In this document: piece by piece, positions 32,911 through 41,591 of the stretch
Layout of the letters: each line of letters begins with the position of its first letter
How positions within the stretch are numbered: the first letter of the stretch is position 1
From: JAXGXQ01 sp040772685
GTDB lineage: Bacteria > Bacillota > Clostridia > Saccharofermentanales > UBA5734
Assembly (NCBI GenBank): GCA_040772685.1
Contig: JAXGXQ010000006.1
Span: forward strand, 1 to 64,000
Direction: 5' to 3'
Length of the DNA: 64,000 nucleotides
Translations under genes and position numbers: made by a program
Notes under the pieces: model-generated
Seen by the model: only the letters and a program-made list of their open reading frames with translations
What the model was told of the DNA's origin: nothing
Databases searched by the model: none

Positions 32911-34494
32911 ATGAATGGTGACTTGTTGTCGGGGATCGGGCGATTTTTCCAGGAACTATTTCAGGATATTACTAATGGGCTTATTTTATTCGGCGGTCCG
33001 CTTGATATTACGATCGCTGTTGTTGATGTCCTGATCACAACCCTGGTTATCTATTACATTTTGCGTCTTCTGCGCGATTCACGCGCCTGGCAACTGCTCA
33101 AGGGCCTTATTCTGATAATCGCATTCGCACTGGCGGGAAGCCTTGCCGGCCTGACAACACTTGGTTTCATTCTCAATAACACCATCTCTGTCCTCGCAAT
33201 TGCCTTTGTTATCATCTTCCAGCCGGAACTGCGCCGCGCCCTTGAAACCGTGGGCCGCAGCTCGTTTGTTGTGCTGGGCGGCCCTGAATCACCCGCCAAA
33301 GAAGGCGTTATCCATAACATGATTGAGTCAATAGTGCGGGCTTGTGAGCAAATGTCGGCAGCACATACCGGTGCTCTGATTATTATTGAACGCGAAACAA
33401 GACTGACCGAGTTGTTAGAGCAGGAAAACGTCGTTACTCTCGACTCAACCATATCTTCCACAATCTTGCAGCAGATTTTTTACACGGGTTCTCCTTTGCA
33501 TGACGGTGCTGTGCTGATCCGCGACGGACGGATTGCCGGCGCCCGGATCCATGTCCCGCTCTCCGATAATTACCATTTGCGGCGTGATTACGGTACACGT
33601 CATCGTGCTGCCGTTGGAGCCAGCGAAATTGGCGACACCATTGCCATAGTTGTCTCTGAAGAACGCGGTTCCATCAGTATTGCCATAGAAGGCAGGCTTT
33701 TTGTCCTCGATAACGCGGATGCTCTGCGTACACTTTTACATAAGATTCTCAACCCGACACGACCGGCGAAAGGCTGGAGCAGTCTGTTCCGTGGGCGCCG
33801 CGCTGACAGGGCTGCGGCTGTGGCAGCCCTGCGCGATAAACGGGTAACTGATAGAAAAATTGAAGATACAGCTGCCAAACCTGAGTCCGGTAAAAAAGAA
33901 CCAGCCAAGTCTGATGATATCACTGCAGCTGAAGCCGCTGCACAAGTTACGGTACAACCTGCAGCAAGTAAAATTCCTGGCACAAGCCAGCAACGGCCTG
34001 CGTCTTCACCTTCTGCTCCGTCAATTTCAACAGCTAACCGCTCACGGACGATGCGCAACCGCTCTGCGCAACTAATCGACGATCCCAAATCAGCAATGCG
34101 TTCCCGGACGCCGCGCCGTCAACGCGTGTTACTTATGGTTTTTTCCTTTGCGATCGCGCTTGTACTCTTCCTGTTTGTCCAGGTTACTATCAATCCAGTT
34201 GACTCGCGCACTTTCACAACAACGTTGAGTTACGAGAATATTGAGATAGCGGAAAGCAAGGGCTTCGATGTCCAGGTGCCGATCGAGACTGTTCAAGTGA
34301 CCCTGATGGGGCGGCAAAACACGATAGTTGACTTGCGCTCTGAAGATGTCACTGCCTATATTGATTTTGCTGAGGTTGAAAGCACCGGCATTCTGCAGCT
34401 GCCTGTACAGGTACGGGTGGCGCGGCTCGCGCATTTACGGCCTACTGATATTTCGCCGATGAAAATAACAATCAGTATTCGCAGTAACCAATAA
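32911..34494 (+). CDS. cdaA: Diadenylate cyclase CdaA fused to a YbbR (CdaR-like) segment
   Basis: 527 residues. Residues ~20-110 hold three helices as in CdaA. The DAC domain follows, with the DGA motif at Asp198-Gly-Ala and the RHR motif at 230-232, so it should make c-di-AMP. A 100-residue Ala/Pro/Ser-rich, charged linker (~290-400) then leads to one more helix (~405-428, LLMVFSFAIALVLFLFVQV) and one YbbR-like beta domain (TFTTTLSYENIEIAESKGFD and on). In other Firmicutes CdaA and its partner CdaR (four YbbR domains) are two genes. GAGG lies 13 bases before the ATG. glmM follows, the conserved third member. Confidence 0.93.
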   Translation: MNGDLLSGIGRFFQELFQDITNGLILFGGPLDITIAVVDVLITTLVIYYILRLLRDSRAWQLLKGLILIIAFALAGSLAGLTTLGFILNNTISVLAIAFVIIFQPELRRALETVGRSSFVVLGGPESPAKEGVIHNMIESIVRACEQMSAAHTGALIIIERETRLTELLEQENVVTLDSTISSTILQQIFYTGSPLHDGAVLIRDGRIAGARIHVPLSDNYHLRRDYGTRHRAAVGASEIGDTIAIVVSEERGSISIAIEGRLFVLDNADALRTLLHKILNPTRPAKGWSSLFRGRRADRAAAVAALRDKRVTDRKIEDTAAKPESGKKEPAKSDDITAAEAAAQVTVQPAASKIPGTSQQRPASSPSAPSISTANRSRTMRNRSAQLIDDPKSAMRSRTPRRQRVLLMVFSFAIALVLFLFVQVTINPVDSRTFTTTLSYENIEIAESKGFDVQVPIETVQVTLMGRQNTIVDLRSEDVTAYIDFAEVESTGILQLPVQVRVARLAHLRPTDISPMKITISIRSNQ

Positions 34495-34504
34495 GCTGAT
34501 AACC

Positions 34505-34513
34505 TGCTATAAT
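34505..34513 (+). promoter_or_regulatory. Extended -10 promoter for glmM
   Basis: TGCTATAAT, an extended -10 box, lies 63 bases before the glmM start; no clear -35 is needed for this class. It may give glmM-glmS transcripts separate from cdaA. Confidence 0.45.
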
Positions 34514-34575
34514 TATTCATTGTTAAAACTCAAAAACTATTAAGTAAAAATAGAATTATTCGCAAGAGGTGTTAC

Positions 34576-35931
34576 ATGTCTAGATTATTTGGTACCGATG
34601 GCGTCCGTGGAATCGCAAATAAAGAACTTACTCCCGACTTGGCATTTCGCCTGGGTTTAGCCGGTGCGACGGTACTGGCAGGAGAAACCAGCCACAAGCC
34701 TGAAATTCTGGTTGGGCTTGATACGCGGATTTCCTGTGGCATGCTCGAGTCCGCTTTAGTTGCAGGAATTTGCTCTGCCGGCGCCGATGCGCTGATCTGC
34801 GGTGTGATTCCGACACCCGCGATCGCTTATCTGGTACGCAAATACAATTGCGACGCAGGCGTAATGATTTCAGCCTCACATAACTCTTATGAATATAATG
34901 GCATCAAGTTTTTCGCCGGTAGTGGCTATAAACTGCCCGATGACACTGAAGACAAAATTGAAGCATTGGTCCAAAGCTATGATGCTGAAACAATGGTGCG
35001 GCCAATTGGTGCCGAAGTCGGGCGCCGGATCGAAAAGAAAAATGCTTCGCGCGACTATTCAGAGCACTTGAAACGCCGCATGGGTGTTGACCTTACAGGG
35101 TTAAAAATCGGACTGGACTGCGCCAATGGTGCCGCTGCCCATATAGCGCCCAATCTGTTCAGCGATCTGGGTGCTGAAATTGTGGCTATTGGTGTTGAAC
35201 CAGATGGTCTTAATATCAACGACAATTGCGGCTCCACTCATCTGGACCGCCTGCGCCAGCTGGTGCGGCGAGAGGATTGTGACCTTGGCATCGCTTTCGA
35301 CGGTGACGCTGACCGGATGCTGTGTATTGATGAACACGGCGATCTAATGGATGGCGATGTAATTATGGCGATCATAGCGCTCGACATGAAGCGCAAAGGA
35401 CAGCTGCCAGACGATACTTTGGTGGTCACGGTAATGAGTAACCTGGGGCTCGATATAATGGCCCGCGAAAAGGGCATTAATCTGGTTAAAACCAAGGTCG
35501 GCGACCGTTATGTTCTGGAAGAGATGCTCAGAGGCGGTTATATGATCGGCGGCGAACAATCCGGCCACGTAATTTTGCTGGATGATTCTACAACCGGTGA
35601 CGGCATGCTCAGCGCCTTGCGCCTGCTTCGTGCCATAGATAACAGATCGCAAACCTTTTCTGAGGCTCGCCAGGTGATGAAATCGCTGCCTCAGGTGCTA
35701 CGCAGTGCCCATGTCCCCAACGAGAAAAAAGCCCGTGCTATGGAAGATACGGATATTTTGGATACCTGCAAACGGCTGGAAGAAAAACTCAACGCGCGCG
35801 GCCGCATACTAGTGCGTCCTTCCGGCACCGAGCCGATAATCAGGGTAATGATCGAAGGCGAATCAGTTGACGAAATCAGCGAAATGGCTGATCAGATAAC
35901 CCGTCTCATAGTCAGCAAGTACGGAGTTTGA
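34576..35931 (+). CDS. glmM: Phosphoglucosamine mutase GlmM
   Basis: 451 residues, converts glucosamine-6-phosphate to glucosamine-1-phosphate for peptidoglycan precursors. The start RLFGTDGVRGIANKELTPDL is diagnostic. The active-site loop is ISASHNS with catalytic Ser101, the metal loop is DGDADR, and GEQSGHVI and RPSGTEPIIRVMIEG complete the sugar- and phosphate-binding sites. AAGAGGTG precedes the ATG. In other Firmicutes GlmM is bound and inhibited by CdaA, so the neighbouring fused cyclase is its likely regulator. Confidence 0.97.
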   Translation: MSRLFGTDGVRGIANKELTPDLAFRLGLAGATVLAGETSHKPEILVGLDTRISCGMLESALVAGICSAGADALICGVIPTPAIAYLVRKYNCDAGVMISASHNSYEYNGIKFFAGSGYKLPDDTEDKIEALVQSYDAETMVRPIGAEVGRRIEKKNASRDYSEHLKRRMGVDLTGLKIGLDCANGAAAHIAPNLFSDLGAEIVAIGVEPDGLNINDNCGSTHLDRLRQLVRREDCDLGIAFDGDADRMLCIDEHGDLMDGDVIMAIIALDMKRKGQLPDDTLVVTVMSNLGLDIMAREKGINLVKTKVGDRYVLEEMLRGGYMIGGEQSGHVILLDDSTTGDGMLSALRLLRAIDNRSQTFSEARQVMKSLPQVLRSAHVPNEKKARAMEDTDILDTCKRLEEKLNARGRILVRPSGTEPIIRVMIEGESVDEISEMADQITRLIVSKYGV

Positions 35932-35963
35932 AGCTTTAGCCGGCACAACGGAAGGAATACATT

Positions 35964-37808
35964 ATGTGCGGAATAGTTGGCTATGTTGGATCCGAAGCCG
36001 CGCTCTCAGTTTTAATGAATGGTCTGAAAAGACTTGAGTACCGGGGGTATGACTCAGCCGGAGTTGCTTTTGTGCGTGACGGCAAGATTGATGTGCGCAA
36101 AAAGAAAGGCCGCCTTACCGTTCTTAACGAAGCACTTGCGGCTGCGAACCTGCTCGATGACCCACAGATAAACATTGGTATCGGCCATACCCGCTGGGCT
36201 ACGCACGGCGCGCCCAGTGATGAAAACTCACACCCGCATCTTTCACGCAACGGCAAGATAGCTATTGTCCATAACGGAATAATCGAAAACTATCTGGAAT
36301 TGCGACGCTACCTGACTGACCTGGGCTATGAATTCCTTTCCGAAACTGATACAGAGGTTATCGGCCATCTGGTTGAACATCACTTGGAAAAACAACCGCA
36401 ATTAGATTTGCTGGCAGCTGTCCGGGCCACTCTGGAAGACCTCGAAGGTTCTTATGCACTCGCTGTTCTTCACGCTGAAAACCCCTGCCAGATTATTGCC
36501 GCCCGCAAAGACAGCCCTCTAATTATCGGGCTGGGTGACGGCTGTAACTACATTGCTTCAGATATCCCTGCGATTTTGTCTCGCACCCGGGAAGTCATGA
36601 TTGTGGAAGACCGCGAAGTAGTACGGGTAACTCAGGAAGCGATCGAGCTTTGGGACGAATTCGGGCGGCCGGTGGAAAGAAAACCTCTCCACGTCACCTG
36701 GGACAGTGCAGCCGCTGAAAAGGGCGGCTATGAGCACTTCATGATGAAAGAGATCCATGAAGAACCGCGAGCAGTCCGCGATACAATCTCGCCACGTATA
36801 CGCGGCAATACGATCCGCTTTGCTGAAATTGACCTCGACAGTTTGCTGCAAGGTATCGACCGTATCAGAATAATTGCCTGTGGTACTGCGTTGCATGCAG
36901 GTGTTGTCGGCAAATATCTCTTTGAAAAACTGACCAGAATTCCGGTTGAAGCTGACTATGCTTCAGAGTTCCGCTACCGCGATCCAATTGTCACCGACAC
37001 AACTCTGGCAATTATTATCAGCCAGTCCGGAGAAACACTCGATACCCTGGCTGCTATGCGCGAGGCCAAGAGCCGTGGCGGCCGGATTCTGGCAATCGTC
37101 AATGTAGTTGGCAGCTCAATTGCACGTGAAGCAGATTCAGTAATTTATACGGGTGCCGGTCCTGAGATATCAGTAGCCTCAACAAAAGCCTACAATACTC
37201 AATTGGCTGCTTTAAGCCTGCTGGCTGTTGAAATCGGCTATCGCAAAGGCCAGATTGATGTTGCTGAATATGCCCGTTATATTTCCGAACTTGAGAAACT
37301 GCCAGCCATACTGGAACAGGTTTTAGCAGAAAAGGATGAAATTCAGCGTTTCGCCTCCCAGCATTTTAACGCACGCAGCATTTTCTTTATGGGGCGCGGC
37401 CTTGATTATGCCTTGGCCATGGAATCTTCACTCAAACTCAAAGAAATCTCATATATCCACTCTGAGGCGTATCCAGCGGGTGAGCTTAAACACGGTACAA
37501 TTGCCTTAATTGAGCAAGGAACCCTGGTGGTTTGTCCGTTAACCCAACCGCAGTTACTAGACAAAATGATCAGCAATATCAGGGAAGTAAAAGCCAGGGG
37601 AGCCGTTGTTTTAGGTATTGCGACGCCAGCCTGCGAACGTGCTTATGAGGTTTGTGATGTGGTAATCAGACTGCCGGAGGTAGATCCGGTCTTTTCACCG
37701 ATAGCGGCGATAACGCCAGCCCAGATGTTCGCCTACTATGTAACAGTACACAAAGGTCTCGATGTCGATAAGCCGCGCAATCTTGCTAAGAGCGTAACAG
37801 TTGAATAA
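35964..37808 (+). CDS. glmS: Glucosamine-6-phosphate synthase GlmS (isomerising)
   Basis: 614 residues, makes glucosamine-6-phosphate from fructose-6-phosphate and glutamine. The N-terminal nucleophile Cys is in MCGIVGYVGSEAAL, and GHTRWATHGAP and LRRYLTD-type motifs belong to the glutaminase half (~1-225). The isomerase half has two SIS domains (ACGTALHAGVVGKY, QSGETLDTLAAMREA, GRGLDYALAMESSLKLKEIS, ending DKPRNLAKSVTVE). GGAAGGA precedes the ATG. The 32-base gap to glmM has no room for a glmS ribozyme. Confidence 0.97.
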   Translation: MCGIVGYVGSEAALSVLMNGLKRLEYRGYDSAGVAFVRDGKIDVRKKKGRLTVLNEALAAANLLDDPQINIGIGHTRWATHGAPSDENSHPHLSRNGKIAIVHNGIIENYLELRRYLTDLGYEFLSETDTEVIGHLVEHHLEKQPQLDLLAAVRATLEDLEGSYALAVLHAENPCQIIAARKDSPLIIGLGDGCNYIASDIPAILSRTREVMIVEDREVVRVTQEAIELWDEFGRPVERKPLHVTWDSAAAEKGGYEHFMMKEIHEEPRAVRDTISPRIRGNTIRFAEIDLDSLLQGIDRIRIIACGTALHAGVVGKYLFEKLTRIPVEADYASEFRYRDPIVTDTTLAIIISQSGETLDTLAAMREAKSRGGRILAIVNVVGSSIAREADSVIYTGAGPEISVASTKAYNTQLAALSLLAVEIGYRKGQIDVAEYARYISELEKLPAILEQVLAEKDEIQRFASQHFNARSIFFMGRGLDYALAMESSLKLKEISYIHSEAYPAGELKHGTIALIEQGTLVVCPLTQPQLLDKMISNIREVKARGAVVLGIATPACERAYEVCDVVIRLPEVDPVFSPIAAITPAQMFAYYVTVHKGLDVDKPRNLAKSVTVE

Positions 37809-37855
37809 CCTGCAGCACAGAGGAACCCGTCAAATATACTAGGAGAAAACAACTT

Positions 37856-38524
37856 ATGCATAATGCGATCAGGATTGAAACACTGCTTGATTTAAGCCAA
37901 ACTATCGCGTCTGATCTTTTCCGTGACTTAACCTACCCCTGGGAGGCGTTGCCGAAGTTGAAGGATTTTATCCTCAGGCTGGGCGCAACGTTACCCGAAA
38001 CTGAATATGAACAGCGCAGCGAAAATATCTGGATTTCCCGTACTGCTGTGGTTGCACCTACTGCCAGCCTGGCCGGACCGCTGATCATCTGTGCCGGTGC
38101 GGAAATACGTCACTGTGCTTTTATTCGTGGTTCGGCAATTATTGGCCAGGACGCAGTGGTTGGCAATTCCACGGAAGTTAAGAACAGCTTGCTTTTCAAC
38201 AAAGTCCAGGTGCCGCACTACAACTATGTAGGTGATTCCATTCTCGGCTTCAAAGCACACATGGGCGCCGGCTCCATCACCTCCAATGTCAAAAGTGACA
38301 AAACCCTGGTTTATGTGCCCTTTGGCGGGGAACATATTGAAACCGGCTTGCGCAAATTTGGCGCTGTTCTGGGTGATTTCGTTGAAGTTGGCTGCAACAG
38401 CGTACTCAACCCCGGCGCTGTTGTGGGACGTAATTCCAGCATATATCCCTTGTCGAGTGTCCGCGGCGTAGTGCCGGAAAACAGCATTTATAAGGCACGT
38501 TCAGAAATTGTGCACAGGTTATGA
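37856..38524 (+). CDS. Left-handed beta-helix protein related to GlmU acyltransferase domain
   Basis: 222 residues of hexapeptide-repeat protein (ISRTAVVAPTASLAGPLIIC, IIGQDAVVGNSTEVKNSLLF, HMGAGSITSNVKSDK, FVEVGCNSVLNPGAVVGRNS). This matches the group called UDP-GlcNAc pyrophosphorylase-related proteins, which keep the C-terminal acetyltransferase-like helix of GlmU but lack its nucleotidyl-transfer domain. The GlmU site residues (Lys/Arg-rich pocket) are not evident enough to claim activity. Placed after glmM and glmS, it may act in the same UDP-GlcNAc branch. AGGAG precedes the ATG; its stop lies four bases before the niaR ATG. Confidence 0.85.
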   Translation: MHNAIRIETLLDLSQTIASDLFRDLTYPWEALPKLKDFILRLGATLPETEYEQRSENIWISRTAVVAPTASLAGPLIICAGAEIRHCAFIRGSAIIGQDAVVGNSTEVKNSLLFNKVQVPHYNYVGDSILGFKAHMGAGSITSNVKSDKTLVYVPFGGEHIETGLRKFGAVLGDFVEVGCNSVLNPGAVVGRNSSIYPLSSVRGVVPENSIYKARSEIVHRL

Positions 38525-38528
38525 TAGA

Positions 38529-39041
38529 ATGACTGCTGCTGAACGCAGGGAAGAAATAGCAGCATTATTAACTGGTGCTGCGGAACCAATCAGCGCCAGC
38601 ACACTTGCAGCGCAATTTTCTGTGAGCAGGCAGGTTATTGTTGGTGATATAGCCTTGCTCCGGGCTGCGGGAATAGATATCCAGGCTACTCCGCGCGGGT
38701 ACGTTATGCTGCAGACAGATCTGGAAGGCTATGTTGGCACAATTGCCTGCCGTCACGGCAGGAAGGAAATGCGGGCTGAGCTTTACGCGATTATTGATAA
38801 TGGCGGCAACGTACTTGATGTAATTGTGGAGCACCCTATATATGGCCAGCTGGTTGGTCAGCTTCACCTGTTTTCCCGCCATGATGTAGATGAGTTTGCC
38901 GAACAGCTTGAAGCGACTCAAGGCAACCCTTTGTCAGACGTTACCGATGGAATCCACCTGCATACAATTCACTGCCAGGACGAAGCGGCATTTCTCCGGA
39001 TAAAGGGTGCGTTAGCAAAACTTGGTGTAATTTTCGAATAG
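38529..39041 (+). CDS. niaR: NiaR-type niacin-responsive repressor (HTH + 3H domain)
   Basis: 170 residues. An N-terminal HTH (AERREEIAALLTGAAEPISA, STLAAQFSVSRQVIVGDIAL) is followed by the 3H ligand domain with the histidines that give it its name (IACRHGRKEM, DVIVEHPIYGQ, RHDVDEF, TDGIHLHTIHC). NiaR proteins bind nicotinate or nicotinamide and repress uptake and synthesis genes. The ATG at 38529 is four bases after the previous stop. An upstream in-frame GTG at 38508 overlaps the previous gene. The niaX gene with a palindromic operator follows, confirming the assignment. Confidence 0.9.
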   Translation: MTAAERREEIAALLTGAAEPISASTLAAQFSVSRQVIVGDIALLRAAGIDIQATPRGYVMLQTDLEGYVGTIACRHGRKEMRAELYAIIDNGGNVLDVIVEHPIYGQLVGQLHLFSRHDVDEFAEQLEATQGNPLSDVTDGIHLHTIHCQDEAAFLRIKGALAKLGVIFE

Positions 39042-39109
39042 AAACCTATTGACGACGACGCTGTAAATGCAATCATTATTTCAGCCGGTTCTTCGCAAAT
39101 CGAATTTTC

Positions 39110-39138
39110 TTGACAGCTATAACTCAACTATCTAGAAT
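39110..39138 (+). promoter_or_regulatory. Promoter of niaX
   Basis: TTGACA (39110-39115), 17 bases, TAGAAT (39133-39138), close to consensus. Confidence 0.75.
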
Positions 39139-39147
39139 AGTCATGAC

Positions 39148-39163
39148 AGGTGTCAAGACACCT
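39148..39163. promoter_or_regulatory. Candidate NiaR operator
   Basis: AGGTGTCAAGACACCT, perfect 7-bp arms around AA, directly at the expected start of transcription from the promoter at 39110-39138. Position and palindromy fit a repressor site. The TGTC-GACA core resembles published NiaR boxes. Confidence 0.65.
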
Positions 39164-39197
39164 TTTAATATGCTCGAAATTACTGAAAGGTGAACCA

Positions 39198-39770
39198 ATG
39201 AAAAATAAAAAGCTTTATAACATGCTGCTTGCCGCAATGCTTAGTGCTATTGGCATAATAATCCCCTTGTTTTCACCGGTGAAAATTTTGCTGGAACCGG
39301 CGTCTTTTACGCTTGCCAGCCATGTCGCCATTTATATCGCCATGTTTATTTCGCCGGGGGTCGCGCTCTCAGTGGCTGCCGGCACTACCCTGGGATTTCT
39401 GCTGGCTGCTTTCCCGCCTGTTGTTGTCGTGCGAGCTGCCTCACATTTAGTTTTCGCGTTTGTTGGCTCTTATGTTCTTAAGAAAAACAGCAAAATAATT
39501 GACCAGACAGCTCCTATGGTCGTTTTTGCTTTGCTAATCAGTTTATTACACGCAACCACAGAAGTACTGGTGGTAATGCCGTTTTATTTTGGCGGCAGTA
39601 TGACAAGTGGTTATTACGCCAGTGGCTTTGTTACCTCAGTTATTCTCCTGGTCGGTCTTGGCACTGTAGTTCACAGCCTGATTGACTTTGCCATCGCCCG
39701 CGTTGTCTGGCAACCGCTGCGTAAAACTATTTCCGGCCGCTATCAAGGGAAGATGGAAAAAACATCCTGA
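39198..39770 (+). CDS. niaX: NiaX-like niacin ECF transporter S component
   Basis: 190 residues, six helices, starting MKNKKLYNMLLAAMLSAIGI as is usual for ECF substrate-binding subunits. The internal FSPVKILLEPASFTLASHVAIY is the binding-loop region of NiaX. It would import niacin with the shared EcfAT module, which is not encoded here. AAAGGTG precedes the ATG; the frame is open upstream across the operator, so the shorter start is right. It is followed by a strong terminator. Confidence 0.9.
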   Translation: MKNKKLYNMLLAAMLSAIGIIIPLFSPVKILLEPASFTLASHVAIYIAMFISPGVALSVAAGTTLGFLLAAFPPVVVVRAASHLVFAFVGSYVLKKNSKIIDQTAPMVVFALLISLLHATTEVLVVMPFYFGGSMTSGYYASGFVTSVILLVGLGTVVHSLIDFAIARVVWQPLRKTISGRYQGKMEKTS

Positions 39771-39827
39771 TCTTTGGAGTAAAGCTGTAGCTTGCCAACA
39801 ACAGCAATTTTTAGCAATAATCAACAA

Positions 39828-39864
39828 AACAGCCGGCGATGACAATCGTCGGCTGTTTCTTTCG
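39828..39864 (+). terminator. Terminator after niaX
   Basis: AACAGCCGGCGAT (39828-39840) pairs with ATCGTCGGCTGTT (39845-39857) with one G-U, loop GACA, then TTCTTTC. Confidence 0.7.
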
Positions 39865-39963
39865 GCTGAGTCGATTGACATAAGCCAAATAAAATATTCA
39901 AATTAGTTTCAGTTGATCCCGTTCAGCATTCGCTGGTTAGCTTTCGTCAACTCTTCTTTTCTG

Positions 39964-41292
39964 TCAGCCAATATAGGACATGGGATTCTTGGTTGAGCCG
40001 CCTGAGCGGACTTCGAAATGGACGTGCGGGCCGGTTGAGGTACCGGTGCTGCCGCATAAGCCGATCCGGTCACCAGCTTTGACGGATTGACCATTCTTAA
40101 CCAATGTTTCTTTCATGTGTCCGTATAGGGTTGACAGGCCGCCGGCGTGAGCGATAACAACATAATTGCCATAGCCTGAACCACCTTTATTGCGGCCTTG
40201 AACCGGATTCGAAACAATTATTACCGTGCCGTCTCGAGCAGCTACAATTGGTCTGCCGTAACTGCCTCCCAAGTCTACACCAGAATGGAAACGCCGTACT
40301 CTGTAAACCGGATGCAGCCGCCAGCCGTATGGTGAGTAGACGCGGGTATCGCCGGGATAAGGCCAAACCCAACCACGACTGTTTGGGGAAGAGGCAGAGG
40401 GAGAGGAGACAGACTCCTTAGGCTTCTCTTTGTTTCTTGCTGCTTTGGCTGCGGCGGTTGCCTGTGCTGCAGCTGTTGCTTTAGCTGACTCAGTCGCTTT
40501 TGCAGAAAGCTCAGCTTCAAGTTTCTGCTGCAAGGTACTGATTTCACCGTCAAGGCGCAGTGCTTCCTGGGTAAGGGCTTCTTCATCCTCAGCGGCTCTG
40601 CTTAACTTAAGCTGAATGGATTCAAGCTCAGCCAGAGTTGTGGTTTCCTGCTGCTTCAAGGCTGCCATCTGGGCTTCTATCTGGCTTACCACGACTGTCA
40701 TGTCTTCAGTGGTTTTTTCCGCCACCTGCTGCTGTAATTCGGCGTCATCCTGTGCAATTTTAAGATCGTCGATCATCAACTGATCTGATTCCGCAACCAT
40801 TGCCATGAATTGAATTGTTGTAAAAAAGTTTTTGATACTGCCTGATTCGATAAAAATCTGCAGATATGATTTTTGCCTGTGGGAGAACATGGTCTGCAAG
40901 CGAGAACGATATTGCACCTGTTTGGCTGCCAGGTTGTCGCAGGCATCTATATAAGCCTGGTTAGCAGCTGCCATTTCAGAATAAGCAGCTGCAAGCTGTG
41001 CGGATTTTTCCGCGTATTGCCGGCGCTGCTCTTCAGAGCGGTCATTCAGCCAATTGAGTTGGCCGCTGATTTTATTTTTGCTGTCTGCGAGTTGAGCACT
41101 TTCCTGCTCAAGCCGGGCAAGCTTATCAGCCAGTGCGGTCTGGTTTTGACGTGCCTGATCAAGTTGAGCGGAGGTAGATTCGGCATAAACTGGTGAAATA
41201 GCGGTGAAATCCAGCATAAGTCCCATTGCCATAACCAGACAAAGTACGAATGCTGCAAACCGAACTTTTATGGTGCTCCGGTTCGTATGCAT
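39964..41292 (-). CDS. Murein hydrolase activator/M23 peptidase with coiled coil
   Basis: 442 residues. A signal peptide (VRFAAFVLCLVMAMGLMLDF, cleaved near VYAES) precedes two long coiled-coil stretches (~40-125 and ~170-265) of the EnvC/CwlO type, a linker with many Ala/Lys, and a C-terminal LytM/M23 peptidase domain. The zinc ligands are present (HSGVDLGG and HVHFEVR), so the domain should cut peptidoglycan crosslinks. AAGGAG precedes the ATG. It is divergent from the SDR cluster across 299 bases. Confidence 0.93.
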   Translation of the reverse strand: MHTNRSTIKVRFAAFVLCLVMAMGLMLDFTAISPVYAESTSAQLDQARQNQTALADKLARLEQESAQLADSKNKISGQLNWLNDRSEEQRRQYAEKSAQLAAAYSEMAAANQAYIDACDNLAAKQVQYRSRLQTMFSHRQKSYLQIFIESGSIKNFFTTIQFMAMVAESDQLMIDDLKIAQDDAELQQQVAEKTTEDMTVVVSQIEAQMAALKQQETTTLAELESIQLKLSRAAEDEEALTQEALRLDGEISTLQQKLEAELSAKATESAKATAAAQATAAAKAARNKEKPKESVSSPSASSPNSRGWVWPYPGDTRVYSPYGWRLHPVYRVRRFHSGVDLGGSYGRPIVAARDGTVIIVSNPVQGRNKGGSGYGNYVVIAHAGGLSTLYGHMKETLVKNGQSVKAGDRIGLCGSTGTSTGPHVHFEVRSGGSTKNPMSYIG

Positions 41293-41346
41293 GATAAAAG
41301 GGTCTCCTTGCTTCGGTTGACGCGATGTCTCCTCATGTAGTCAATA

Positions 41347-41371
41347 AAGTGACAACTTTGAGCTGTCACTT
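41347..41371. promoter_or_regulatory. Spaced inverted repeat, candidate operator
   Basis: AAGTGACA (41347-41354) and TGTCACTT (41364-41371) are perfect 8-bp arms around a 9-base spacer, in the divergent region before the M23 gene and the catabolic cluster. No regulator is encoded next to it. Confidence 0.5.
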
Positions 41372-41500
41372 GGATTTTCGCTTATCCTGTTATATATGTC
41401 AAGAAAATGAACATGACAAGCCTGCTTGCCATTGCGTGTTTCTGGCAAAAGTAATATCACTGTAACAAAAGCAAAGCGAGCATTAGAAACCTGGCGATCG

Positions 41501-41509
41501 TGCTATAAT
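41501..41509 (+). promoter_or_regulatory. Extended -10 promoter of the SDR cluster
   Basis: TGCTATAAT, same form as that before glmM, 83 bases before the SDR start. Confidence 0.5.
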
Positions 41510-41591
41510 AATTTGATTGATTGAAGCTTATGGTCAGCGAACAGGAAAAAGAAAACCAGAACAGAGTACCTGATTGAGAAGGAGACTACTT

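Larger units (their letters stand above)
41293..41591. other. Divergent control region between M23 and SDR genes
   Basis: About 300 bases without a gene. It holds a spaced inverted repeat (41347-41371) and an extended -10 box (41501-41509), both listed separately. A second, weaker pair TGTCA/TGACA lies near 41397-41425. Confidence 0.4.

Noticed and set aside
35932..35963. glmS ribozyme
   Set aside because: The gap to glmM is 32 bases, too short for the ribozyme core.
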